A stretch of 64,000 bases of DNA from Agaricus subrufescens (GCA_029945375.1 CM057067.1:2170001-2234000); one strand, 5' to 3'; shown: positions 31,140-43,639, counted from the stretch's first letter. Numbers and translations are program-made. The notes: generated by a model not told the origin, from the sequence alone.

Positions 31140-31952
31140 AGCCTCATTGAAAACCCGGTCATTTCGGTCAGATTATAGATCAAGCTGATTTATTGGTTTT
31201 CATTTGTCTTTTTAGCAGGTGCTGATATTATCTTATTAAGCAAAATTTTCGGCACAGCTGAAAATGTCAACTTTATGGTGTGATTAAACCGTAGACCGTT
31301 TAGAATAAATCAAGGCCAATAAACATAGGCTGGGATATAGACTGTGATTATGAAATAGGATGGATAGTGCTTGTGTTCAGAACGGTTGACGCACGCACTT
31401 CTGCTCATTATGAGATGTCTGAAGATGATATTTCCTCTACGTATAAGTAAATGGCTGAACGACGACAGTGGTTGCAGCTACCGTTTACAGTTCACCCTTG
31501 GACTCGGGCTTTTATGGTCACTCCTCACTTGAGCCACAGGCATCTGAGAGCACCTCATTCTGAGCAATGATGCACACTCAATCTGTAGCATTTTTCAATG
31601 ATAGTGCACTCAAGTTTCGTTATTCAAAAGCACATACGCCTGAGCTGTGGAATACTGAAGCCAGCCATGATCAGTTGCTGAAGCAGTGTCTCATGATATT
31701 GACCTGAAAATTGGAGATAGGATCTTACTCGTGACGTCCATAACTCCTTTAATGCATAAAGTGAGGTAATATTCGAGGACTGCAATCTGGAAGAGGGGGG
31801 GGGGGCCTCTTCCAGATTGCAGTCTGGAAAGACATGAATTTAAAGATCCGCTTTTGCCAAACACTGATTTAGTTAACGGCACGTCCGGCAATCAGCTGGG
31901 ACACAATCTGGAAAATATTTCTATTTTTCCAGACGCTACGGGAAGTTGTCCA
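31140..31952 (-). repeat. right terminal inverted segment of the 23.6-kb element
   Basis: Blocks at 31161-31171, 31241-31283 and 31919-31952 match the left end in inverse order. The stretch 31290-31910 between the inner and outer blocks has no left counterpart and contains the hairpin at 31778-31824, so it is probably an insertion in the terminus. Confidence 0.6.
31778..31824. repeat. 19-bp perfect inverted repeat around a G9 loop
   Basis: Arms GACTGCAATCTGGAAGAGG (31778-31796) and its exact complement (31806-31824) flank nine G residues. On either strand this folds into a strong hairpin. Confidence 0.95.
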
Positions 31953-32084
31953 CTGCATTAATACGATTTGTAGAATTAATCGGGTAGAAGCTCGCCTGTC
32001 ATCACGCCCATAACAGTATCGATGGCATAGTTAGTTATTTCAGGCGTGGCCTTGTAAAGACTTGGAAAATGGTTCTAGTGTGTC

Positions 32085-33136
32085 CTAAACCAGAGTCAGA
32101 GCTCGCATGATCGGGAAGGGGCGGGGTAACACACCAGTATTCAGCCTCAAGGCATAATTCTGAACATCAGTCAGGTCCTTGGTGTAAAAAGAGTCGATTA
32201 CGAGTAACCCACTTGCTTGAGAATCAGATAAATCTCCCCACATGCTAGTAAGAATCTTTGAGATAAATGGCTTGAGAGTAATGAACTCTGGCCAATAGAT
32301 ACACTGGCTTTCTTCATGCACAAAGTAATAGCCACAATGTGCTTGACCGACACTACCATCTTCTACTAGCTCTCCTTGATGTCGCATAAGCTCGAGAAAA
32401 AGATCGCTCCCAGACCATATTTTTACTCCTGGTCCAGAAATCATATCTTCTACCTCTTTGATGAAGGCTAGAATCAGTGTGGCAGTTTTGGAATCATCCA
32501 TCCACTCTTCGGTAATAATTCTGCACTATTCAACACTTTATAAGTAACACGTATGACAACAGTGGCGGTGTATCATTACTATTCGGCTGTGGCTTGGAAG
32601 AAGCACGAAGTATGGCAAACCCTCTGGGTGGATATGTTGCCCCACTCGAGGGAAGTGAATGTCTGGGTCGGTAAAGACTAGTGGTTAGCCTTGCTTCACA
32701 ACGACTCGAAGGGACTTACTCGGGAGGAAATGATATGGATGAAGGAAAGATCGCCTGATCAGGTGATGTGGCGTCGTGTACCCGCTGGGAAATTTTTTAA
32801 TTAAGTGTACCGCAGACTCAGTGTCATGGGTGGCTCACACAGGCCTGTGGAGGTTGTATCGTTGGGTTCTTGATGGTGCACGTGCGTATGTTGAAAGCAG
32901 GAAGATTGCTCCTGGAAATTGCTCTGCCGGCCGCTTGATCTTGTCTTCAATAGTATGCGGCTTGCTGTCAATAGGGGAAGAAGGGGGCTGTTTCCAACGG
33001 CCTCGGTGGAGGATGTGGAGGATGTGTCCTTTCCCTCTGGCGATGACTTGCAATCGACAGAGGAGGGAGGACTATCTCCAACATTTTTGTTTAACAAAGT
33101 AAAGGACACCTTCTGTGGTACGTCTGTGCTCACCAT
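32085..33136 (-). CDS. unknown Agaricomycete protein, WW-like HPEGxPY motif
   Basis: Starts MVSTDVPQKVSFTLLNKNVG with a Ser-rich disordered region (33136-32801), then exon pieces reading IHPEGLPYFVLLPSHSRIVM (about 32625-32560) and ITEEWMDDSKTATLILAFIK, then AHCGYYFVHEESQCIYWPEF. The combination WxRYxHPEGxPYF...YYFVDHxxxxxFW is one I recall from a large fungus-specific family that often ends in a membrane anchor. The last exon here (32085-32501) stops without an anchor, and the middle exons contain stops unless additional introns or damage are assumed. It lies between the two DNA transposons and may be a broken resident gene. Confidence 0.4.
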
Positions 33137-33429
33137 TGAGTGTAGGTAGCATCCGACTGGTATCGTGGAGGAGGGTGCTATCGCAAGGCTGTTGAGCTCA
33201 TCTTAAATATGAAGCTGTTAAATGCCGTTAATAGAGTGAAATACTCACGTCCCCAGCATAGTCAATTGCATACATCACATCCCAGAAGCAAGATTATGGA
33301 CATAGATCATTCATATCGGTTATAGTAAGGCAGCGCGGATGGTAAGGCTGGGGTGAGGCTGGATATGTTTGCTCGCTTTGTGCTTTGTTTGCAGTAGAGA
33401 TCAAGAACATCAGGAAAATGTTTTGATCC

Positions 33430-33780
33430 TTAGTATGACTTAGGACAAATTGACTTAATCATGCCTTATTTAACATAGCATAAGATGCATAAGGTATATT
33501 AAGTACATGTTTAAGGAAAAATTGATTTCCATAAGTTTGTTGTTCTTCAACATTATCCTAAGTCATGCCACAGAGCATTAAGTCGTTTCATATGGTCACT
33601 AAGTAATGATCATATACAATAAGAGGTAGAATAAGTAGCACTCATGACCATCAGTTGAACTCTCTTGGAATAAGTAATAGTAAATGTTATAAGTATCTTT
33701 ATAAGTATTGTACTAAGTATTATTAAAGTCTAAGTTATCTGAAAGACTGCTGTTAGCATATCAAATTGTGGGCAATTCTA
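33430..33780. repeat. left subterminal repeat zone of the Plavaka element
   Basis: AT-rich, with more than a dozen TAAGT/ACTTA words in both orientations; echoed at 42890-43190. Confidence 0.6.
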
Positions 33781-33792
33781 CACTCACCAATA

Positions 33793-36700
33793 TCATTTTG
33801 CAATCTCAAATGCATGGTGATCAATGTATTTGTTGACATAGAATGTCCAAAAACTATCAAGTGATGTCACAGATGAGGATCCCCGAGGAACTGTGAAACC
33901 ATCTTCAAAGTATGGGAGGAGATGAGCTGCTCGATAAATTGAAGACAAAGGAATAATATGAAAGTCAGGGTGAGCACCACGGAAACAAGGGCGGACCATC
34001 CACATCCCTGTGTCTTCATCAGGATGTGTCTTGACATAACGATACTTATGAATAAGAGCACACACATGCTCTTGGTCCTGGAAACTGAATGAAAAGAAAC
34101 AATGAACACGAGCAATGCTCAGTCCATTGCTGATTGTGTCAGCACCAGGGTGATCTCTGATGAACACAGTATCAAAACGCCTGGGGCCCCCACGCCAGGA
34201 ATCAACAGCACGAATTCGCTCTGCTTTCATGCCATTGGGAGATCTGACATCACTTGGTGCATAAAAGTGAGCAACTGCTGATGGAAAGGTTGAGACTAGA
34301 AGAGACATGCACTGGTTGACTGTGATATTGCTATCACAATTGCACAGATACAAATAAAATAGTCGGTCAAACTTTTCATGCAAAAAGTTGATAGCAATTG
34401 AGGCAAAAGCCACTTTGGATACTATAGTATATATTAGACACAATTTACTGATTTTAATATTGAGGAGGTACATACCAGTTGTCCTCCTAGCAGGGGCAAT
34501 TCCATTCATCCTTCTCTGCATTCCAATAGGCATCCCATGGTGGTTATTCTCTTCATCGTCACTGTCACCCTCTTGACTGCCACCATATGACAGATTGTTA
34601 TCCTTCAGCTGGCCAGGATCTGGTATTTAATGAGTGAGTGTTATAGAAAAATTAATTCATTGATTTAAACATACTTTGTGGAGACATACAATCAAGCATA
34701 CCAAGTTTCTCAAAGTGAATTCGGGCTGCAGCTAAAGCACTAGACCGCCGATTCACAGTGAGAATCTGATCAAGTGCTTTATGCCGATTAGATCTTCGGT
34801 ATGGATCTTTGACAGCTTCAATATGCATTGATTCAGTAATTGAAGAACAGAGCCCATTAGGAGCACCAAATGCTCGGATAAGGAAAAGATAGTGGTCCAT
34901 AGCATGCTGGCGAGGGAGTGTAGAATTTTCTGGTCGGATACCAGATGTGACAAAAATATCACGATATTTTCGGAAACGGTCATGTGCATCTTGAAGATCC
35001 TTGAGATCATCTGAGTCAATTATTTCGCGACGAACGATATAAGTGAACTCAATAAATGCATGAAATGTATGAATGATTTCCATAGGAACATAACCAGTAA
35101 GAGCAGCCAAATATATCTGTGAGGATATAAATGAGCTGAAAGACTCTGGGACCAAGTTGGAGAAATATATAAACCTTCATTAAGGCCTTTGAGTCATTTC
35201 CAGTCCACTGGTTAAATTCACGGCCAGTAGGGAAATTTCGTAGACCTGTGAAAAGTGGTGCAATCGAGATACTAGTACCATGTCAAACACAATAGAAAAG
35301 TATGCTGCTGAAAGAGGTGCTTACCAATGGTCTATATCATCAAGGATTTCTTTTGCTTTTCGAGGTGAATCAGCATGAGCATATATATATTTTTCTGTCC
35401 AGTCAATAAGGTGATCTTTGAAGGTGCCTTTTATAAGCTGATGAAGGATATTGGGTGACAAGTTTTCGTATATAGAGGCTCGAGGGAAATATTCTGTAAA
35501 GGGCTAGTGATGTGAGAAATGAACTGAGGTAGAAAAAAGAACAAGGTGTGCTTACGATAACATCTCCGATAAGTCCATACTCTTCCCAGAGTGTCCCAAG
35601 CTCAAAATGTTTGACAAGCGCAACTGTATGTTCTACTGTGCAAGGGATCACGGGTTCCCCTGGAGGTACACAAAGGCCTAGTGATGGTAATGCAAGGCAT
35701 CTGTTGTTTTTATTTGAGTATGGATATAGATATATTGAAATAAACGTTCACTTACCTGGTGCACCAGTTTTGTACAACGCAAGCTAGTGCACACTGCTCA
35801 GGATAGTCTGCGATGTAAGGCCCTAAGCTGAAAATCGCCCTTCAAAAATGCCCATCCCCACATTTAACCACCTGTGGTCTCGTCATAGCTGGTTTAAGAC
35901 TCGATAGGATATGTCGAAGTGATGAATGAAGCAGTTGGCATTTGAACTTTCGAAATGTAGCTGTGTTTCTGTATTGTACCTCGGCTAATAATGTATTTGT
36001 CATTAAAAGTTTGAACGGAGTTAAATATGACCTACTCTTGACATCGTGAAGGAAGCCTATGAGTACAATTCCACCACGTCGAGTACGACGGGTGTTATTA
36101 TGAATATTCCCAATAGACAGATAGAGTGGCCAGTATGAATTATCGCCAGTGCTTACTGAGACTGTTGTCTTATCGCTTCCGAGTATTATTGGAACAAACA
36201 TAGCATCATGAGTACGAGGGTCCTGGCTAATCTCATCCTGAAGAAGCATTATGTCAGAGTTAACATCGAATCAGTAGAGACTGAAGGCTTACCGCTTGTC
36301 TCCAAGCCCAGTCACCAGACATAAAATGCTGGAAGCGATGCTTCGAATCGAGGTATTCATGATAGGGTGAATAATCAAACTCTCCTGCAAAGTCAGGGTT
36401 CCCTATGAGCTTCTCTACAACAGCAAGGGGATCACGGTAGTGAACCGGGTACTCTGCCTCCATCCAAGATGGGCGAAGTTCAGGTTCAGGCTCTGGTATG
36501 TTGAGTCCACCCATATACGTGATAGTGGCAGACTGCCATGATACCTCACCATACGGGATTGCATTGAGGGTTGCATAGAGATGTTTATGGTTGGTAAACG
36601 GCGAACTCCCCTCCCTACCAGCCCAAAGACGCATAAGCTCATTAATTTTTCCAGCCGACATCTCCTCACTCGAGTATAGGAATTCAGCAGTCTCAAACTG

Positions 36701-37698
36701 ATGCTTATCCTCGAATGGGAACCAGTCTGTATTCTGATTATTGATCAGCTCTGTTGGGGGTACACCGGGAGGAAGCAACCATCCATCTGCATCACAAGGT
36801 GCACCTGTGTTCCAGTGAGTCAAAGTTGCAATCCACATAGCTATAACAGATCATTACTCACCTGTTAGGAATGGATGATGAACACTCCTCAAGCGGGGTT
36901 CATCGTCTGCTTCTGGAGTGTCTGATGACGTGGCCATAGCCTCAGGGGAGTCCAAAGGCAGATGACGGTCATAGTCTTGTTTTAATTTGATAAGAGAGAT
37001 ACAAAAAAGTTACAATCATAGGGCGTACATTCATTCATATCCTCGTCAAGACCAGCACTGAACAACTCTGGTTGGCCTTGATAACTTAGACGAGCTTGAA
37101 AGTCTTGAACAAAGGGAGTAGCAGGAGATAACACTCTTGCTGCAAATGGCTGTTGAGACTGTTGAGTGCCAGCTGGCAAGGCGGCGGGTATCATGTTTCG
37201 CATAGACAACGGTGTTTGAAAACTTTGCTCGTGCTCTGACATAGTATCTTCAGCTCGAAGATTCAGGCCTAATCCACTAGTGGTATCGGAGTCAGTCCTG
37301 GAGTCGTCATTATGAGCCTTGGAGTTTGATTCAGTTATAATGACTATGAACATGGTGGAGCGAATACTTTCTTACCGAGGTAGCATAGTCATGGTCCAAG
37401 GCCTCGCTGCCAGGTGCTGCATTACAAGCTGAGGAAGTAAAGGAACTTTGTCAGCAGTGCTGGTAGTGTTATAGTAACTACTTAACCGTGGCATACCCAA
37501 CCCAAATTCCGGCACTGAGTTGAAGTTCTGAGCCGTGCAAATAGTGTGCTTGTGCATAACATGTTGCTTGAGACCCCGCTTGCTCTTGACCCATTTTCTG
37601 CAGTCGGCGAAAGGGCAGGAGATTGAAAAGGACTCAGGCTCATCATTCAAGGCCATGGTCATGAGCACGAAGAACGCGGAGGCAATAGGACCTGGCAC
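33793..37698 (-). CDS. Plavaka transposase
   Basis: About nine exons on the minus strand with introns of roughly 45-70 bp. The N-terminus, probably from MALNDEPESFSI at about 37655, has a C2H2-type finger, CPFADCRKW...HVMHKH. Next come a disordered linker (37353-36982) and the family core: PFEDKHQFETAEFLYSSEEM, LMRLWAGR, MSGDWAWRQ, VPIILGSDKTTVSVSTGDNS, CQLLHSSLRHILSSL, LVKHFELGTLWEEYGL, GREFNQWTGNDSKALMK, TSGIRPENSTLPRQHAMDHY and FGAPNGLCSSITESMHIEAV. The C-terminal part has DEDTGMWMVRPCF and NKYIDHHAFEIAK. These match the Plavaka superfamily end to end as I remember it. It excises and inserts the element. Ends 380 bp inside the left terminus. Confidence 0.85.
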
Positions 37699-37980
37699 CT
37701 AATGTGGGTTAGTTCAATAATCATTGCCAGTTCCAGCTCGAGTACCCCGTCAGCGTGACTTACTGAATTATGTGTAAGGTACGTACCCCCAAGGCCTTGC
37801 CAATATTGGCAACAAAAAATTTGAACTTTAACATAACGCGACTTTGAGTCAACTCCTAACACCTCCGTTATCCCCAACATTGTCTTAGAACCTCAGCGTA
37901 TACATCTACTCTAAAGTAACGCTAGTGAGTAATCTATTAAAAAATAGCTGTGCAGACAGCTTACTGTTGTATCAGAAATC

Positions 37981-40900
37981 ATGCCAATGACAACTCGCGA
38001 GGTGAACAAAACCAAGCGGCCGGCGCTTGTGCTCCTTCAAGCAATGTCACCGAAAAAGACGAGATGTAAAGGGAAGACACAAAAAACGAAAGAGATACCT
38101 GAGGAAGGTATCACACAAGTATCCGAGATTGAAGTAAGGCAAGCAAAACTGCACAGCGACGTGTCCAATGCAACCCCAGCAGGGGCAGCGCGCGCTGCCA
38201 GTAGAGCTAAAGCCAGGAAAGCCGACAACAGCGCCAATGGAGGCGCCTCAAAGTCGCAAAAAAGGCCAGAAAAGGTCTCTGTACGAAGTGCTAGCAATGA
38301 TGTAAACAGAGGTGCAGTATTTCACATTGTACTTGAGAGTATACCTGTTGACCGTGAGTTTGAACTGGCAGGTGGTGACCTCAATATCGACGAGGAATCA
38401 GACCATGATGGAGGACTTCATGTTGAACCTTCAGGAAGTCCAGTGGATCGTCATCGAGATGTTGAAGCCACTACACCGGGCAGGAAAAAGGCCAGAGCCC
38501 CACGCGCAACTTTGAAAGTTAGAAAAGCTATTGCAGCTAAAAAACTGGAGCAAGCAGCTGCGATTGACACTCCACCGGTAGTCGACGGCTTGGATGAAGC
38601 AGCGCTAGCGAACTTGAAGTCTAATGACAGCAACTGTCAGCGCACGAATTTGGTGACAAAATGAGCACATACCTATGACCTCACGGTTAGTTCAAGCTAT
38701 TAAATGCTGATAAAAAATTACAACTAACCTGCTGCGCTACGTTACAGGATCCAAACACTGAATCTATAAGGTCACCCTTAGCAAAGCGCACACGACATGG
38801 CAGCCACTTACAAAGCAATATGAAAGCAACCGCGATGACAACAATCCCTATTCCAAAACTCAACTTGTTGAAAAGTCGAGGACAGCGTGCTGAGGGAGTG
38901 ACGATGGATAAAGCTACAAGTGAAAAGCCCGTTGCTAGCATCAGCACAACCAGATTTACAAGAGGAGAAGTAGTACTCTCCTCACCTCTTCAAGAAAGGT
39001 CGCCAATAGATCTCTTCGATGACAACATGGGGGAAAGACTATCCAATGCCAGCTTTGAGCTTGAGGAAGAACATGCTGCAGATGTTGAACACGGCATCAA
39101 GACTAAACGAGGGGCGTGCGGCAATGATCAAGTCACAGGGAAGAGAGGTCTCAAAGAGAGAAGGGTAGCGACAAGCATTGAATCGACCGACGATGAACTT
39201 GAAGACTTGAATCACCAAAACTCGGGATCTTCAGGCTCTGAGTATAATCCTAGTGCAAAGCCTAGTAGTGTCAGTGGGGTGGATATCGAGGACGATACGA
39301 TGATGAAAGTTGATGAGACTGGCCTCGTAGAGTTTGGAATGTCTCCTCACGATTCGCCTGTCCTTCCCACTAAACATCAATCCATTAAGCTTAGAGACCC
39401 GTGGCTTGGTGAGACATTCGATGACTATAAAGAGTGGTGCATGGAGGACGCTGAGAGTGATGACTTTTTATTATCAATGATCGAGCGAAAATTTTATGGA
39501 GACATACTAGACTCAATGGGGGATGGGAGCCAACCGCGTGAAGATAAATACTTCTCATGGCATGATAGAAACGGATACTTTGGGAGTCTGAGTCCCCGCG
39601 AGAAGGTAAGTACAAAGACTCCTCGATCGAAAGCAATGACTTACCATGTCCATGCCTATAGGTATCAAGCGTATTGGCAGCTCAAAATGATATGAAGGAC
39701 CTCCATCTCAACGCTAAGACACAAGGAAAGAAAAGGGCGGATGAGGGAGAGGACATCGGGGACAGAACCAACTTGAAGGTGTGTGTTGCTGCGCATGAGC
39801 CTGAGGCGGGCACGCGCACAAGTTCATCATCGCTGACTAAATGAAGTTCCCACCTGGCTCTACCAAGTTCCACCACCACAAAGTCCATGGCAGGCACAAA
39901 CGCTCTTCTGCCACTTCCGCTGGTGGTGCTCGTGCTTCCAATTTGTTTGATGACAAGAGGCCGGGGGTCAAAGATTGGGATCATCATTCAGAGTAAGTCA
40001 TTGAACATGTCTTTGGAGACCCCTTATTCTTTTACTAAGCGAATCAACCTGCCCCCAACTTTGACTCTGTAGCGACGATACAGAAGATGCTGATTGGTCC
40101 AAGGAACCCGCTTCCCCTCCCCCAGTGGTGGATTATCGCAAGGCCTCTGTCTCTAAGGCAAAAGCGAAAGGAAAGCAACGCTCTGACCTACCCGCCACGC
40201 AAATCATTGGCTTTGATAGCCGCAGCTTGACTGGTGAGCAAAGCAACGAAACTTTTGACACAGTAAACGATCTTGGCGGGATATCCGACCGAGACGAGGA
40301 CCGAGGTGAGGAATATCTACATGCGAAGAGCAGTCCAGTGAAGGACGGAAGGCGGCTGGACAATCAAGTAAGTAAAATTCAAATCAGATGTTTTGAATCG
40401 TCTGCTAATCAACCTCTTACACACAGTTCATTGTACGTATTGATGACAGTCCCAAAGCTCGACCCGGCGGTAACAAGAATGGCACAAAGCGGCGATCAAG
40501 GAAGAATGAAGACGTTGCTGAAGCCGAATCTATTGACCAGCTCACCTCTGATTCAAAGGCCCGCGTTCGCGTCAAGAACAGGCATCTTCCGACCGAACTT
40601 ACCCAACCCGTTGATATTTGGAAAACAATTGTATTGCCAACTTTCTTCAACTGGCTCGCAAGTCAAGACGATCCTTGGAACCAAAGTCAAAGCGCTATCG
40701 TCGATGCCCTGGAGACAATTTGTCGGGCCAGCGTCAGGAGCAGCTACACACTCAAGCGGAATGGTGATACAACTGGGGTGAAAAGCACAGAATATCAACG
40801 GGTGAGTCTAATAATGCAATACCTGAACGTTCCTGATACTCTTTCTAGTTGGTACAAAAGATAAGCGACTGGAAATCAAAGCTTGGGTCGACCGCTATTT

Positions 40901-42661
40901 GGGCCATCAACAAGATATTCGAATGCAAGCCGGAAGTATTTGGTGATTCGGATGAGAGTTGCATCGCTTGGGCAGATTGGCATCAACTCAGATGCCGATT
41001 CCTCTTCGCAGACGTTGACACAAGTGTGAGTTAATTAAATTTGAGGGACAAGTCATCAATGTGATACCGCTTTCCAGCCTCCAAAGGGTATGTTCCAAAG
41101 CAATGCATTCTTGCACGTACTCGGTGCACACTTTGCCCTCTTTGCTACTGATGAAAAGGCCTGGGTGCTGGGGTTGAGTCACGACTCAATCAATCATGAG
41201 CCGTGGGGCACAATTGCGATTGTGGCGACAGCGGTGAGTATTCATGTCCTTCACTTTCTCTTTCCCCCGACACATTTGAGCTTTGTTAGGTCGAGTGTGC
41301 CGTTGTTCTCTGGAGTGACAGCGACCTTACCATCAAAATTATGGATCGAGCCACAAAGTCCAGAAGCCACGCGATCAAGTTTCCGAAGAAGATGAATGCA
41401 AAAGGAATAGAGACTCAAGGTCACGCCTTGTTTGTGGAACCTAAATGGGGACCGCGTACACAGTATTACCTCCAAAACATTCAAGCGAAGGTCAAGAAAG
41501 GGACATGGAACTGGGCAGAGATCCATGCCCTCCTTGGGCCTCACATCAAGGCGTTACAGAAGCGCGAAAAGGCGAAGCCCAAGGTTGAGAAACCTGGCAG
41601 AGAAATTGTGGAGATCAATGATGACGACTTACTCCAAGACGGCGCTGACATGGCTGATGATAGCTTTGGTTTTCAGCCTGCCCCTGTCAAGCCTTGGATG
41701 TCAAAAGTTCGTGGCTTTTTTTCGAGTAGACTATCATATCATTGATGCGAATTCGAGTTGGCGCATCAGCCCTCAAGTTCGCAATCATCTCACCTCGCTC
41801 AACAAGCCCCACCTCCTGCCTCAAGTCGTGATCTCGTGCAAGTTTCTCGTTGTCTCTGGTATATCTCAACTCTCAACCCTCCCTGCATTCAGTTATGTTT
41901 CGTCATCAAAACCTGGCCCTCACGCGAAGGGAGTTCGGCCAGCATCGACGAAAAGGGTATGTCTGTATTTCTTTAATATGGAAGGGTCATACCTCTGATC
42001 GTACTTTTATTCTATGTATTCCGTACCAGCTGCTTGATCCTCTTTTCTCTCATGAGTCTACCACTTCAGCATCTAATGATCCGGCTGTACAGGTAGGTAC
42101 GATAAATATCATCTTAATATATCAGTACTTACATTTCAAGCTTTCAAAACATGCTCCAAGCCGTCATCATGATCGCTCGCTTGCCCCTGCCGATAGGGAG
42201 ATGTCTTCATGGGACCGACAAGAATTAAGGAACAACCTGAAGGTATAAGTCTTTAGCTTTGACACCAGTTAACACCACTAATACAGGTACATTTAGGTTT
42301 TTGGTACCAACTCCGTTGAGGTAAATGTACAGATCTTTATCTATTCAAACATATACATATACTGACACTAACTTATCCCCAGCCCAACAAATCCCGTGTG
42401 GTTGCTGCGCCTCAATGCCACCCACGTTCTGACCATGGCCTGGTTTCTCATACCCAAGAAGGGGTGTCATCGGGGAAATCACAGGCGTCGCAGCCAGTAG
42501 TCTCCTCCCATCGGTCTACAGATATTCATATCCATTCGTCGATGCAAGGTACAACCGGTATGCCTGCAAGGCATAGTAGAAAGGCTCATGCCCTTGTTCA
42601 AGCTCCTTCAACTAAGCACCACCCCTCTCAGCCAGATGCAGGATTGTCACGACGCCGCTAA
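37981..42661 (+). CDS. Plavaka-associated partner protein
   Basis: Starts MPMTTREVNKTKRPALVLLQ 280 bp from the divergent transposase. A long basic/acidic disordered N-terminal region (AASRAKARKADNSANGGASK; KVRKAIAAKKLEQAAAID; DDELEDLNHQNSGSSGSEYN) spans several exons to about 40400. A conserved core follows: DIWKTIVLPTFFNWLASQDD-PWN (about 40610), WKSKLGSTAIWAINKIFE, FLHVLGAHFALFATDEKAWV, VLWSDSDLTIKIMDRATKSR (about 41310-41360) and SHAIKFPKKMNAKGIETQGH. A Ser/His-rich tail ends at TAA 42659. The W-x(3)-LP-x(5)-W...DPW...A...RS-S...FS core is the second protein typically found with Plavaka transposases. Role unknown, perhaps DNA binding or regulation. Intron boundaries between 38.6 and 42.4 kb are approximate. 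Confidence 0.65.
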
Positions 42662-42889
42662 TTGTTTTACTGTCATTTTTATCTTTTTCATATCCCGCTC
42701 ACTTCTCAATCATCGAATGTTATACTGTCACCTTAACTCCCAAATGCACCATCCCATTCAACTTCTGCCTTGGTGGTGCTTTATACCACTTTTTTTTTCT
42801 ACAAATTTACGATTAGCTTTGAGACTCAAGTATTAGTGTAGATCTGCTATCACTGCTATTGATGTGGCAGTGTAATAATATTTTTATCA

Positions 42890-43190
42890 TACCGTGACAT
42901 GCCTTATTGATCATGAAGGACTTAAGTACCTTAAGTGTGCCTTAAGACTGACTTATTGAGCTGTCTTGGACATGCTTATCACTCAACCTTGATCCAGACT
43001 TAAGTACCTTAAGACTGCCTTAGACCAACTTTATGAAGTCATCTTAGACATCATTATACCTGAACTTATGAACCAGACTTATGCTTGACAGTATAAGTCA
43101 AGCTTAAGCCATGGTTAAGATTAGACCCTGGCTTATGCAATATTGCCTTATGGAAGCCTTAAACAATTGACTAAGTTGCATAAGGCATGA
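42890..43190. repeat. right subterminal repeat zone of the Plavaka element
   Basis: Repeated AGACTTAAGTACCTTAAG-like words, e.g. GACTTAAGTACCTTAAG at about 42928 and 42998. Complements the left zone. Confidence 0.7.
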
Positions 43191-43283
43191 ATAAGGTCTA
43201 AAACATTTTCCTGATGAATACTGACCGGCGGCAGGGACGTACACCTTAGTCACGTGGTATGACATATATCTGAGTTGCGTCTG

Positions 43284-43411
43284 ACCTCTCCCTCGCCTTG
43301 GATGCCTGCATTCGCAGCTAGCTCTGTCTTGACTCATCTGCGCCACGGGCTACCTGTACTGTCTTGAGAGCAGTAAAACATTGGCCATTCTGTCCTCCTA
43401 TGGCCTGCGCC
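43284..43411 (+). repeat. dispersed repeat, copy 2 (partner 3092-3215)
   Basis: CCCTCGCCTTGGATGCCTGC through GAGAGCAGTAAAACA, as in copy 1. Starts 70 bp outside the right Plavaka terminus. Confidence 0.75.
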
Positions 43412-43639
43412 CCCCAATCTAGGTCTTTGGCCTCTCTCAATTCTGACAAGTATCTTGCGTCTCCCATTGCCACCATCCTTGGATCTATCGACGATCCTCG
43501 GAGCAAGATTATTACACTTCATGACCTAGGCAAGGCTGATTCCACCTTATCCCGCCGGATCCATCTGCAGGCCCCATAAGCAACTGTAACGATTCAAGCT
43601 CCCTCGGCATTCACACTCTTTGCCATCCACAATGCTTCA

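Larger units (their letters stand above)
8324..31952. mobile_element. putative 23.6-kb multi-gene DNA transposon (Tnp2/CACTA-like) carrying a TET/JBP gene
   Basis: Both ends carry the same three sequence blocks in inverted order: TGGACrACTTCCCGyAGCGT at 8324 and 31952, a block around CACAC[CG/CA]TAAAGTTGACA at 8412-8454 and 31241-31283, and CTGACCGAAAT at 8524-8534 and 31161-31171. The second and third blocks are spaced identically at both ends (122 bp). Subterminal short tandem repeats follow on each side. The interior holds a Tnp2-like transposase near the right end and a series of accessory genes. Caution: the two ends are clearly diverged, the right end has about 580 bp extra, and no target duplication was identified. 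Two related elements, each lacking one end, remain possible. Confidence 0.5.
33411..43213. mobile_element. Plavaka-type DNA transposon, 9.8 kb, apparently complete
   Basis: Ends are inverted repeats beginning CAGGAAAATGTTTT (33411-33424; inverse at 43200-43213), followed by related GAYCTTA sequence. AT flanks both sides outside, a possible 2-bp target duplication. Subterminal zones on both sides (33430-33760 and 42890-43190) are packed with CTTAAGT/AAGTCTTA-type words, the likely transposase-binding sites. Inside are only two genes, divergently oriented from about 37.9 kb: the transposase (minus) and a partner protein (plus). No disabling stop was found in the exons I could assemble. Confidence 0.8.

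Noticed and set aside
8324..31952. Terminal segments as LTRs
   Set aside because: They are inverted relative to each other, lack TG...CA ends and enclose a DDE-type transposase, not reverse transcriptase.
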